Shown piece after piece: positions 17,456 to 26,198 of a stretch of 64,000 nucleotides of DNA. Location of the stretch: the NCBI GenBank assembly GCA_964421815.1, contig CAYQYT010000001.1, positions 124,001 to 188,000 of the forward strand. The letters are read 5' to 3'. The DNA is from DTU089 sp964421815 (GTDB taxonomy: Bacteria > Bacillota > Clostridia > Oscillospirales > Acutalibacteraceae). The translations under genes were made by a program, and so were the position numbers. The notes under the pieces are model-generated. The model was not told the origin of the DNA. It saw only the letters and a list, made by a program, of their open reading frames with translations, and made no database searches. Within the stretch, counting starts at the first letter, position 1. Each line of letters opens with the position of its first letter.

Positions 17456-19248
17456 TATTCTTCTCCCTCCTCGATAAATCCGAAATATCGTCCGAACCAA
17501 TAGGCGAACGTGAAAACATAACAACTTTCAACGCAAGTATTTCCGCCGCTGTCCTCATTTTTATATTCAAGGGGGTTTCTGTCCAGTTTTGCGATAAATC
17601 TTTCGTCATTTGCGGGGAGTGCGGAAACTTCTTTGTAACCGCCCCTGTATGTACGCACGGGATAATCACGTCTTGAAGTGAGGGAGACATTGCTTGCAAG
17701 ACGGGAAGCGTTGAAACGGTAAAACCATGTTCGTATTCTTTCTGCATCGGGTTTTGCCTGTGGGTCGCTGAGGAAATAGGGGAAGTCATAGCAGGGGGTG
17801 TATTCGGGAGCAAGAGAATATCTCCAACTTCTGAAGCCCTCAAGGAAGTATTTTTTTCTTTCCTCGTCGTCATCAAGGGTTATAAGTCCCCAGAGGGAGA
17901 GAACCGCAAGATTGTGGTCGCCGTACATAATATCTTCGCGGTCATCAATATGAGCCTGAAGACAAACTTTGTGGAAACGGTCGAAATGACCTGCGGTTAA
18001 TTCTGCGTAGCCCTTTTCACAAAGCGTATTGTAGGTTTCAAGGAATTTGCCTTTTTCCCCGGTAATGTGCATTGTAACACGAAGAAACATAAGCAGTTCC
18101 GCGGAGTTAAGACAGGCATCCGCCCAACCCATTTCGGAATTGAAATAATCTTCATTCCATTTTGCCCAGGTTGTAGGATTTCCGTCCGCTTCGGAAATGC
18201 AAAAACCGTTGTCAATAATGTGATTCATTGTGTTCTTAGCGGCGGTTTTGAGAAGTTCGTCATATTCGGGGTCCTCACAACCCAGAAATTCGTGGGCAAC
18301 AAGGAGATGCATATAGTGGTGGGTGATTTCGTCGCTGCTTGTATCACCCTTGTAGATAATATCGGTATCTTCATAACCCTCGGAAGTGTAAAACTTTTTA
18401 AGTCTTTCGGGAACGGGAGCATCCGCTTTTACTTCAAGTCCTACAAAGTTTTTACTTCTCGCGCCGGCGGTGTTCTGGCAAACTGCCCTTTCGCCGTTCT
18501 TTTTGAAGAAAACTCCGTCATCGGGTATGGGTTCGTCCTTTGTAAGATATGTCCTTGCAACAAACCCGTTGCCCCGCCCCGCGATATACATAAGAAGAAG
18601 TGTTGCCTCACTTGCTCTCATTGCGTTTTCACGTGCTTCAAGAGTTTCGTGGGCATAGTCGCCCTTTTCTTTTTTGAGAGTTGCATAGCGGAATATTTCA
18701 CCCATGGCATAACAAGCGGAAAAACTGCCGTCATTATCGGAATGACCGAAAGGAAGTATGGATTTCACATTGCCCGGTTCCGAAAGTTTTTTCTGGCTGA
18801 CCATTCCGTGGCGTTGAACGTATTTCACAGTTTCCTCGGTAAGTTTATACGCTTTTTCTTCCATGGACATTTTTATCATTTCAATGTGGGTAACACCTTT
18901 TTCCGTAAGTGCCCATACACCGTCTTCGTTGTCATTGACAAGAGCAAGTACATTGTTGTCCAAAAGGTCACGTTTTGCGCTGAAATACATTACAATGTCA
19001 TAAATGCTTTTTGCATTGGGGTCATAGCGTGTAACACCGCCGTTTGAACCGTACCACATTACGCCGTTTCTGCCCTCACAGAAACAGGTGTAATCCTTTT
19101 TCTTCTGCGGAAGAGGATAGGGGAAGTCGGTTAAGTCCGGCTTTTGAGGACGAACTTCCAAAAGTTCCTTGGGCACTTCAATATCGTATTTTTTGAAGTG
19201 GCTTGAGACCCTTGTCAGTTGGGGGTAAAGTTTAATGGGTTCCGTCAT
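17455..19248 (-). CDS. Propeller-repeat plus alpha-helical domain protein of unknown function
   Basis: This 597-residue cytoplasmic protein has two repeats like those of two-component-regulator propellers (GVMWYGSNGGVTRYDP at about 62-77 and DGVWALTEKGVTHIEM at about 108-123). They are followed by about 450 mostly helical residues with aromatic-rich stretches (TTWAKWNEDYFNSEMGWADA) reminiscent of (alpha/alpha) toroid enzymes. Two repeats are too few for a closed propeller. It leads the operon with the alpha-mannosidase, which suggests a role in carbohydrate breakdown. AGGAG precedes the ATG. I do not know a characterised homologue. Confidence 0.65.
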   Translation of the reverse strand: MTEPIKLYPQLTRVSSHFKKYDIEVPKELLEVRPQKPDLTDFPYPLPQKKKDYTCFCEGRNGVMWYGSNGGVTRYDPNAKSIYDIVMYFSAKRDLLDNNVLALVNDNEDGVWALTEKGVTHIEMIKMSMEEKAYKLTEETVKYVQRHGMVSQKKLSEPGNVKSILPFGHSDNDGSFSACYAMGEIFRYATLKKEKGDYAHETLEARENAMRASEATLLLMYIAGRGNGFVARTYLTKDEPIPDDGVFFKKNGERAVCQNTAGARSKNFVGLEVKADAPVPERLKKFYTSEGYEDTDIIYKGDTSSDEITHHYMHLLVAHEFLGCEDPEYDELLKTAAKNTMNHIIDNGFCISEADGNPTTWAKWNEDYFNSEMGWADACLNSAELLMFLRVTMHITGEKGKFLETYNTLCEKGYAELTAGHFDRFHKVCLQAHIDDREDIMYGDHNLAVLSLWGLITLDDDEERKKYFLEGFRSWRYSLAPEYTPCYDFPYFLSDPQAKPDAERIRTWFYRFNASRLASNVSLTSRRDYPVRTYRGGYKEVSALPANDERFIAKLDRNPLEYKNEDSGGNTCVESCYVFTFAYWFGRYFGFIEEGEE

Positions 19249-19295
19249 CGGTTTACTCCTTTGATATACTTATTTAAAACAGGAAAAAATACTAC

Positions 19296-19324
19296 ATTGT
19301 AAATCTTACCAAAAACAAAAGTAA
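19296..19324 (-). promoter_or_regulatory. Promoter of the mannosidase-oadB operon
   Basis: On the minus strand TTACTT and TACAAT are 17 bases apart, about 48 bases upstream of the first gene. Confidence 0.4.
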
Positions 19325-19373
19325 AGTGCAATATATTATTTAAAAATATCTTAGTTAAATTTTCAAATATATA

Positions 19374-19402
19374 TTGGAATGTTAAAAAGAAAGTGGTATA
19401 AT
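19374..19402 (+). promoter_or_regulatory. Promoter of the aminotransferase gene
   Basis: TTGGAA and a consensus TATAAT are 17 bases apart, 45 bases upstream of the chosen start. Confidence 0.65.
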
Positions 19403-19446
19403 AAACTAAATAATGACAAATTAGTGCATTTGAAAGGAAAATGCTT

Positions 19447-20706
19447 ATGAATACATCGGTTTTTGACAAATACGAATCAGAGGTCCGTTCCTATTGCCGT
19501 AATTTCCCTGCGGTTTTTACAAAGGCAAAGGGCTCAATTATTACTGCCGAGGACGGAAAAGAGTATATTGACTTTTTCTGCGGCGCAGGTGCTTTGAATT
19601 ACGGTCACAATAATGACTATATCAAAGCGAGGGTTATTGAGTATCTTGAGAATGACGGAATAATCCATTCCCTTGATATGTTCACCACCGCAAAAAGAGA
19701 TTTTATAGAGTATTTTGAAAAGAATGTTCTTGAGCCCCGGGGTTTTGATTATAAAATTCAGTTCCCCGGTCCTACGGGCACAAATGCTGTTGAGGCGGCT
19801 CTGAAACTTGCAAGAAAGGTGAAAAAGAGAAATAACATTTTCGCCTTTATGGGTGCTTTCCACGGAATGACTCTCGGTTCCCTTTCAATGACAACCGACA
19901 GGGATTCACGAGAGGGCGCGGGTGTTGTACTTACGGATGTAACTCATATTCCTACCCCATACATGTTCCCCGAACTTGATGTTATTGAATATATGCAGAC
20001 CCTTCTTGACGACGACCATTCGGGAATTTCAAAACCTGCGGCGGTGTTCATTGAGCCGGTACAGGCGGACGGCGGTATTCACGTTTTCAGCGTGGAATTC
20101 CTGAAAGGATTGCGTGAATTCTGCACCAAAAACGATATTCTTCTTGTTTGCGACGATATTCAGGTGGGCTCCGCAAGAACGGGAACATATTTCTCCTTTG
20201 AACGTGCGGGCATAGTTCCCGATATCGTAACCCTTTCAAAATCAATCGGCGGCTACGGTATGCCCTTTGCCCTTGTTCTTTTTAAACCCGAACTTGACCT
20301 TTGGAAACCCGGTGAGCATAACGGAACTTTCCGCGGAAGTCAGCTTTCCATAGTTGCGGCAAAAGCGGGTCTTGAAGTAATGCTTAAAGAGAATGTTGAA
20401 AAAGAAGTTCAGCGAAAGGGAGAAATAATTAAAGAATATCTCGGCAAAGTCAAAGCAATGAACGAAAACTTTGATATTCGCGGAATCGGTTTTATGTGGG
20501 GCGTTGACTGTAACAAAGTCAAACCCGACACTGTTTCAAGAGCAATCGTAAAAGAGTGTTTCGACAACGGACTGATTGTTGAAAGAGCAGGCAGGAACAA
20601 CGATGTTGTCAAACTTATGCCCTGTCTTCTTGCGGATGACGAAACCCTCAAAAAAGGTCTTGAAATTTTCGTTAATTCCGTTGCAAATGTCTTAAAAAAC
20701 GTATAA
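19447..20706 (+). CDS. EctB-like diaminobutyrate--2-oxoglutarate aminotransferase (class III)
   Basis: The 419-residue PLP enzyme matches the EctB branch: ESEVRSYCRNFP at the N-terminus, DFFCGAGALNYGHN, FPGPTGTNAVEAALKLAR and VTLSKSIGGYGMP, with the lysine that would bind PLP in LSKS. EctB makes L-2,4-diaminobutyrate from aspartate semialdehyde with glutamate as amino donor. ectA and ectC are absent nearby, so ectoine synthesis is not supported; diaminobutyrate may serve another pathway. The ATG at 19447 is eight bases after AGGA; the ATG at 19441 is too close to it. Confidence 0.85.
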   Translation: MNTSVFDKYESEVRSYCRNFPAVFTKAKGSIITAEDGKEYIDFFCGAGALNYGHNNDYIKARVIEYLENDGIIHSLDMFTTAKRDFIEYFEKNVLEPRGFDYKIQFPGPTGTNAVEAALKLARKVKKRNNIFAFMGAFHGMTLGSLSMTTDRDSREGAGVVLTDVTHIPTPYMFPELDVIEYMQTLLDDDHSGISKPAAVFIEPVQADGGIHVFSVEFLKGLREFCTKNDILLVCDDIQVGSARTGTYFSFERAGIVPDIVTLSKSIGGYGMPFALVLFKPELDLWKPGEHNGTFRGSQLSIVAAKAGLEVMLKENVEKEVQRKGEIIKEYLGKVKAMNENFDIRGIGFMWGVDCNKVKPDTVSRAIVKECFDNGLIVERAGRNNDVVKLMPCLLADDETLKKGLEIFVNSVANVLKNV

Positions 20707-20713
20707 GTAACTC

Positions 20714-20754
20714 GGGACTGTAAAAACTTGTTTTTTACAGCCCCGCTATTTTTT
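20714..20754 (+). terminator. Probable intrinsic terminator after the aminotransferase gene
   Basis: A 13-bp imperfect stem (GGGACTGTAAAAA with TTTTTACAGCCCC, one mismatch) is followed a few bases later by a T run. Confidence 0.65.
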
Positions 20755-20826
20755 ATGGGAATTTTTTGTTTATTTTTTAGAGATTTTGTGGTAGAATTAA
20801 AACAGATAATACATTCGGAGGCTCCT

Positions 20827-22587
20827 ATGAAAGAAAAAGAACTGAAAACGCGTAAAGGAAAACTTATAAAACGTTTTCTTCCCTATTATAAAAAACATTG
20901 GAAAACCCTTGTTTTTGATTTGTTCTGCGCCGCGCTTACAACTATATGTGAAATCATTCTACCTGTTATTGTGCGCTACATAACAAATGCGGCGGTTACG
21001 GATATTTCCCTGCTGACACCAAAACTTATTTTATCCGTGGGCGGAACATATGTTTTATTTAGAGTTGTTGACGCGGTTGCGGAGTATTATATGGCATCCA
21101 TAGGTCATATTATGGGAACAAAAATAGAAACCCTTATGAGAAAGGATTTCTTCGCCCAACTTCAGAAATTGCCCTATTCTTTTTATGACGATACAAAAAT
21201 CGGTACATTGATGTCGCGAATTACAAGCGATTTGTTTGATGTAACGGAGTTCGCCCACCATTGCCCCGAGGAATTCTTTATTGCGGGGGTTAAAATAATA
21301 GCGGCATTTGTAATTCTTTGCACATTCAATATTCCCCTTACTCTCATTATGTTTGCTGTTCTTCCCGTAATGATAGCAAGTCTTATATTTTTCAATCACA
21401 GAATGCGTGAGTGTATGAGGGAATCCCGTGTAATTAACGGTGAACTTAATTCACAGACCGAGGACAGCCTTTTGGGTATAAGGGTTGTAAAGTCCTTTGC
21501 CAACGAAAAAATTGAAGAGAAAAAGTTTGCTGTGAACAATGTCAAATACCTGGATGTTAAATCAAGGATGTACAAATACATGGGCTCTTTCCATGCGGTT
21601 AACAGAATTTTTGAGGGAATTATGTATATCATTGTTGTTGTGACAGGTGCATTCTTCCTTATAAACGGAAAAATCAACGCGGCTGATTATGTTGCATATC
21701 TTATGTATATTTCCGTTTTACTGACAGCCATTAAACGAATTGTAGAATTTGCCGAGCAGTTCCAAAGAGGTATGACGGGTATTGAGCGTTTCGCGGAGAT
21801 TATGGACACGGAACCCTCCATATATGACAAAGAGGGAGCAAAGGAATTGAAAGTTACCGCAGGGGCGGTGGATTTTGATAATGTAACCTTTAAATATTCG
21901 GAAAATTCCGAGGAAGTCCTCAATAACATAAATCTTCACATAAAAAGCGGAGAAAGTTATGCTCTTGTGGGTCCCTCGGGGGGAGGAAAAACCACCATTT
22001 GCAATCTTATACCCCGATTTTATGAGATTACTTCCGGCAGTATTAAAATTGACGGAATTGATATTCACGATGTAACTTTAAAGAGTCTGAGAGAGAGCAT
22101 AGGTGTTGTTCAGCAGGATGTTTATCTGTTCTCGGGAACGGTCAGAGAAAATATTGAATACGGCAGACCCGGTGCTACCGACGAAGAAATAAGGGAAGCC
22201 GCCCGCCTTGCAGGTGCCGACGAGTTTATAGAAAAACTACCCCACGGCTATGATACATATACGGGGGAGCGGGGAGTAAAACTTTCGGGCGGTCAGAAAC
22301 AGAGAATAAGCATTGCCCGAGTATTTCTTAAAAATCCGAAAATACTTATTCTTGACGAAGCCACAAGCGCCCTTGACAATGAAAGCGAGTTCATTGTTCA
22401 AAAATCCCTCGAACGGCTTGCAAAGGGCAGAACAACAATAACCGTTGCTCACAGGCTTACAACAATTAAAAATGCCGATAAAATTCTTGTAATTACAAAG
22501 GACGGCATAGCCGAAAGCGGTACCCATGAGGAGTTGACCGCCAAAAACGGCATATACGCAAATATGTACACAATGTATAAGGTTTGA
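20827..22587 (+). CDS. ABC transporter, fused permease and ATPase (half-transporter exporter type)
   Basis: The 586-residue protein has an N-terminal six-helix transmembrane domain (about 30-330) and a C-terminal nucleotide-binding domain with Walker A GPSGGGKTT (about 380), signature LSGGQKQR (about 487), Walker B ILILDEATSALD (about 507) and the switch His in VAHRLTT. It is expected to dimerise as an MsbA/LmrA-type exporter. The ATG at 20827 follows CGGAGG. It lies 18 bases before deoD and appears to lead the nucleoside operon, though a role in nucleoside handling is only suggested by position. Confidence 0.9.
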   Translation: MKEKELKTRKGKLIKRFLPYYKKHWKTLVFDLFCAALTTICEIILPVIVRYITNAAVTDISLLTPKLILSVGGTYVLFRVVDAVAEYYMASIGHIMGTKIETLMRKDFFAQLQKLPYSFYDDTKIGTLMSRITSDLFDVTEFAHHCPEEFFIAGVKIIAAFVILCTFNIPLTLIMFAVLPVMIASLIFFNHRMRECMRESRVINGELNSQTEDSLLGIRVVKSFANEKIEEKKFAVNNVKYLDVKSRMYKYMGSFHAVNRIFEGIMYIIVVVTGAFFLINGKINAADYVAYLMYISVLLTAIKRIVEFAEQFQRGMTGIERFAEIMDTEPSIYDKEGAKELKVTAGAVDFDNVTFKYSENSEEVLNNINLHIKSGESYALVGPSGGGKTTICNLIPRFYEITSGSIKIDGIDIHDVTLKSLRESIGVVQQDVYLFSGTVRENIEYGRPGATDEEIREAARLAGADEFIEKLPHGYDTYTGERGVKLSGGQKQRISIARVFLKNPKILILDEATSALDNESEFIVQKSLERLAKGRTTITVAHRLTTIKNADKILVITKDGIAESGTHEELTAKNGIYANMYTMYKV

Positions 22588-22605
22588 TTTCAGGGAGGAA
22601 AAATT

Positions 22606-23352
22606 ATGGCGCTTTACCCCACACCCCATATTGACGCAACACCAAAGGATTTTGCAAAAACCGTGCTTATGCCCGGGGACCCTTTGAGAGCAAAATTCAT
22701 TGCGGAAAATTTTCTTGAAAATGCAAAATTGGTGAATAATGTCCGTGGAATTCACGGATACACGGGTATGTACAAAGACACCCCCGTTTCCGTCATGGCA
22801 TCGGGAATGGGTATGCCCTCAATCGGTATATACAGTCACGAACTTTTCAACTTTTTTGATGTGGAAAACATTATTCGTGTGGGTTCGGCAGGGGGAATGT
22901 GCGAAAAAGTTAAGGTTAGAGATATTATAATCGCCCAAGGTGCCTGTACGGACTCAAACTATGCTCACACCTTTAATCTTCCCGGTACATTTGCGCCCAT
23001 TGCGGACTATAAAATTCTTAAAACCGCGGCAGATATTGCAGAGGGTATGAAAATCCCATTTGTTGTGGGTAATGTTGTTTCTTCCGATACTTTCTATAAC
23101 GATAATGAAAATATTCCCAAAGGTATGACTTCCGCGGACCTGTGGAGAAAAATGGGTGTTCTGGGGGTTGAAATGGAAGCGGCGGCTCTGTATATGAATG
23201 CCGCAAGAAGCGGAAAAAGGGCTCTTGCAATCCTCACTGTTTCCGACCATCTTGTAACGGGTGAATCACTTCCCTCCGAGGACAGACAGAACACCTTTAC
23301 CGATATGATGAAACTCTCATTGGAAACGGCGGTAAAATTAGCAAATGAATGA
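22606..23352 (+). CDS. deoD: Purine-nucleoside phosphorylase, DeoD type
   Basis: The 248-residue protein shows the hexameric PNP features MPGDPLRAKFIAE (about 24-36), GMGMPSIGIYSHEL, GSAGGM and the catalytic Asp in VSDHLVTGE. It cleaves purine (deoxy)nucleosides with phosphate to base and (deoxy)ribose 1-phosphate, the substrate of DeoB encoded next. The stop overlaps the deoB start by eight bases. Confidence 0.95.
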   Translation: MALYPTPHIDATPKDFAKTVLMPGDPLRAKFIAENFLENAKLVNNVRGIHGYTGMYKDTPVSVMASGMGMPSIGIYSHELFNFFDVENIIRVGSAGGMCEKVKVRDIIIAQGACTDSNYAHTFNLPGTFAPIADYKILKTAADIAEGMKIPFVVGNVVSSDTFYNDNENIPKGMTSADLWRKMGVLGVEMEAAALYMNAARSGKRALAILTVSDHLVTGESLPSEDRQNTFTDMMKLSLETAVKLANE

Positions 23353-24472
23353 TATTAAAAGAGTATTTTTAATTGTTCTTGACAGTTGCGGTATAGGGGG
23401 CGCGCCCGACGCGGAAAACTTCGGGGACAAGGGCGCAAATACAATAAAATCAATTTCAAAATCCGAGGAATTTAATATTGATGCCCTCCGTTCCATAGGT
23501 TATACCCATATTGACGGACTTTCGTTTTTGGGTGGGGGAGAGTTAAAAAGCAGGGTTGCAAGACTTTGCGAAAAATCCAAGGGTAAGGACACAACTATCG
23601 GACATTGGGAAATTGCGGGTATTGTTTCCGAAAAGCCCCTGCCCACATTTCCCAACGGTTTTCCCGAAAGTATTTTAAAAGAGTTTTCCCAAAAAACAGG
23701 CAGGGGAGTGCTTTGTAACAAAACCTATTCGGGTACGGAGGTTATAAAGGATTACGGAGAAGAACACCTTAAAACAGGGGATTTAATTGTCTATACATCC
23801 GCGGACAGCGTTTTTCAGATTGCCGCCCATGAGAGTATTGTACCTCCCGAAAAACTTTACGAATACTGCAAAATCGCCAGGGAACTTTTAAAGGGCGATT
23901 TGGGTGTGGGCAGAGTTATTGCAAGACCTTTTGAGGGGGAATACCCCTTTAAAAGAACTTCTCACCGCCACGATTTTTCAATCACCCCGCCCCAAAACAC
24001 AATGCTTGATAACCTGAAGAATAAAGGTTTCGATGTAATAGGTGTGGGAAAAATTCGTGATATTTTTGCAGGTGCGGGTCTGACGGAATATGTGTTCACG
24101 GAAAATAATAATGACGGTATGTTAAGGACAACGGAGTACCAAAATAAAGATTTTGAGGGTCTTTGTTTTGTAAATCTTGTGGATTTCGATATGGTTTACG
24201 GCCACAGAAGAAATGTTGACGGCTACGCAAAAGCCCTGGCGGAATTTGACGGATGGCTCGGCTCATTCATTAAAAATATGAAGTCAACGGATGTGCTGAT
24301 TATTACCGCCGACCACGGATGTGACCCTGCTTTCAAAGGAACGGATCACACAAGGGAATGTGTACCCTTTGTTTTGTACGGAGAAAGAATTGAACCCGAA
24401 AATGCGGGAACCCTTGAAGGCTTTGATTATATTGCCCGAACGGTTGAAAATCTTCTTGTAAAAGAGGTATAG
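23345..24472 (+). CDS. deoB: Phosphopentomutase
   Basis: The 375-residue metalloenzyme of the alkaline phosphatase superfamily has LDSCGIGGAPDA (about 11-22), the phosphorylated-threonine motif GKDTTIGHWE and the late metal sites VDFDMVYGHRR and TADHGCDP. It interconverts (deoxy)ribose 1-phosphate and 5-phosphate, linking nucleoside cleavage to glycolysis. Overlap with deoD indicates coupled translation. Confidence 0.95.
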   Translation: MNDIKRVFLIVLDSCGIGGAPDAENFGDKGANTIKSISKSEEFNIDALRSIGYTHIDGLSFLGGGELKSRVARLCEKSKGKDTTIGHWEIAGIVSEKPLPTFPNGFPESILKEFSQKTGRGVLCNKTYSGTEVIKDYGEEHLKTGDLIVYTSADSVFQIAAHESIVPPEKLYEYCKIARELLKGDLGVGRVIARPFEGEYPFKRTSHRHDFSITPPQNTMLDNLKNKGFDVIGVGKIRDIFAGAGLTEYVFTENNNDGMLRTTEYQNKDFEGLCFVNLVDFDMVYGHRRNVDGYAKALAEFDGWLGSFIKNMKSTDVLIITADHGCDPAFKGTDHTRECVPFVLYGERIEPENAGTLEGFDYIARTVENLLVKEV

Positions 24473-24473
24473 T

Positions 24474-24881
24474 ATGACGGACAAAGAACTTTATATGAAG
24501 GCCGTAAAGGCAATGGATAATTCTTATTCTCCCTATTCAAACTGCAAGGTCGGAGCGGCACTTCTTTGCAAAAACGGAGAGGTTTATACGGGAACAAATA
24601 TAGAAAATGCCGCCTACGGCCCAACTGTTTGCGCAGAAAGAGTTGCCTTTTTCAATGCGATTTCCGAGGGGGAAAGAGACTTTTTGAAAATTGCCGTAGT
24701 TGGCGGGAAAAACGGGGTTATAAACGGAATTTTTGCTCCCTGCGGAGTATGTAGGCAGGTTATGAGGGAGTTCTGCGGGGATGATTTTGAAATCCTGTTG
24801 GGAGAAACCCCCGAAACATTCAAGATCTTTAAATTAAAGGAACTTTTACCCCTTTCTTTTTCTCCCGACAATGTGAGGTAA
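24474..24881 (+). CDS. cdd: Cytidine deaminase
   Basis: The 135-residue homotetrameric-type enzyme has the zinc site TVCAERVAFF (His replaced by Cys, as in the small class) and PCGVCRQVM. It turns cytidine and deoxycytidine into uridine forms that the next gene's product cleaves. The start is one base after deoB with AGAGG as ribosome binding site. Confidence 0.95.
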   Translation: MTDKELYMKAVKAMDNSYSPYSNCKVGAALLCKNGEVYTGTNIENAAYGPTVCAERVAFFNAISEGERDFLKIAVVGGKNGVINGIFAPCGVCRQVMREFCGDDFEILLGETPETFKIFKLKELLPLSFSPDNVR

Positions 24882-24884
24882 GAT

Positions 24885-26186
24885 ATGAGGATTTACGATA
24901 TTATTAAGAAAAAACGGGACGGCTTTGAACTAACAAAAGAGGAAATAGAATTCTTCATTAAAGGTTTTGTTGAGGGCTCCGTCCATGACTATCAGGCATC
25001 CGCCTTTTGTATGGCGGTTTTCTTCCGCGGAATGAACGAAAGGGAAACTGCGTATTTAACTCTTGCCATGGCTCATTCCGGGGACACGGTTGACCTGTCC
25101 CGATTCGGTGATTTAACGGTTGATAAGCACAGTACAGGGGGAGTGGGGGACAAAACAACCCTTATTGTTGCACCCATTGTGGCTTCCCTCGGTTGCGTTA
25201 TGGCAAAAATGAGTGGCAGAGGACTTGGGCATACGGGTGGCACCATTGACAAGTTGGAATCAATAGAGGGATTTAACACTTCCCTTTCTCCCGAAGAATT
25301 TTTCAGTCAGGTGGAGAAAAACGGCATTGCCGTTGTGGGACAGACGGGGAATCTTACCCCTGCGGATAAAAAACTCTATGCTCTCCGCGATGTTACCGCA
25401 ACCGTTGACAGCCTACCCCTCATTGCTTCAAGTATAATGAGCAAAAAACTTGCGGCGGGAGCCCATACAATAGTTCTTGATGTTAAATGCGGTTCCGGGG
25501 CATTTATGAAAACTCCCGAAGAAGCGGAGGAACTGGCAACTGCAATGGTGAAAATTGGTAATAACTGCGGAAGAAAAACCGCGGCGGTAATTACCAATAT
25601 GGACAGACCCCTGGGCAACAATATAGGCAATGCTCTTGAGGTTGTTGAGGCGGTTGAAATCCTTAAAAATAAAGGTCCCGAGGATTTGAGAGAGGTCTGC
25701 CTCTCACTTGCTACGGAAATTGTTGCACTTTCAAAGGGTGTTTCGGAGTCCACAGCAAGAGAAATGACGGAGGATGCGCTGATCTCGGGAAAAGCCTTTG
25801 AAAAATTCAAAGAGTGGATTTCTTCCCAGGGTGGCAAGCCCCTTTGGATTGAAAACACGGAACTTTTCCCGAAAGCAAAGTATTCTTATGAAATTAAATC
25901 CGAATATGACGGTTACATTGTAAAAACCGATGCGGAAAAAATCGGCATAGCCTCGGTAATTCTCGGCGCGGGCAGGGAGACCAAGGAAGACACAATAGAT
26001 ATGAGCGCGGGTATTATTCTTAATAAAAAGACGGGGGATTGGGTTCAAAAAGGCGATACACTTGCAACTCTTTATTCCTGCAGGGAAAGTGCATTTTGTG
26101 CATCGGAGCAGAAATTCCTTTCCGCCTTGGAATTTTCAAAGGAGAAACCAAAGGATTTACCGCTGATTTACAAGATAATAAATTGA
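24885..26186 (+). CDS. pdp: Pyrimidine-nucleoside phosphorylase
   Basis: The 433-residue protein has the thymidine phosphorylase family signature DKHSTGGVGDKTTL (about 83-96), the glycine-rich SGRGLGHTGGT and KCGSGAFMKT. It phosphorolyses uridine and thymidine to base and pentose 1-phosphate. Length and order fit the bacillary Pdp type better than DeoA. It is three bases downstream of cdd. Confidence 0.94.
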   Translation: MRIYDIIKKKRDGFELTKEEIEFFIKGFVEGSVHDYQASAFCMAVFFRGMNERETAYLTLAMAHSGDTVDLSRFGDLTVDKHSTGGVGDKTTLIVAPIVASLGCVMAKMSGRGLGHTGGTIDKLESIEGFNTSLSPEEFFSQVEKNGIAVVGQTGNLTPADKKLYALRDVTATVDSLPLIASSIMSKKLAAGAHTIVLDVKCGSGAFMKTPEEAEELATAMVKIGNNCGRKTAAVITNMDRPLGNNIGNALEVVEAVEILKNKGPEDLREVCLSLATEIVALSKGVSESTAREMTEDALISGKAFEKFKEWISSQGGKPLWIENTELFPKAKYSYEIKSEYDGYIVKTDAEKIGIASVILGAGRETKEDTIDMSAGIILNKKTGDWVQKGDTLATLYSCRESAFCASEQKFLSALEFSKEKPKDLPLIYKIIN

Positions 26187-26198
26187 GTAGGTGATTTT

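Noticed and set aside
18067..19047. 326-codon plus-strand open frame opposite the propeller protein gene
   Set aside because: Antisense shadow of a coding gene that is itself coupled to GH38; the product is low-complexity and Phe/Cys-rich.
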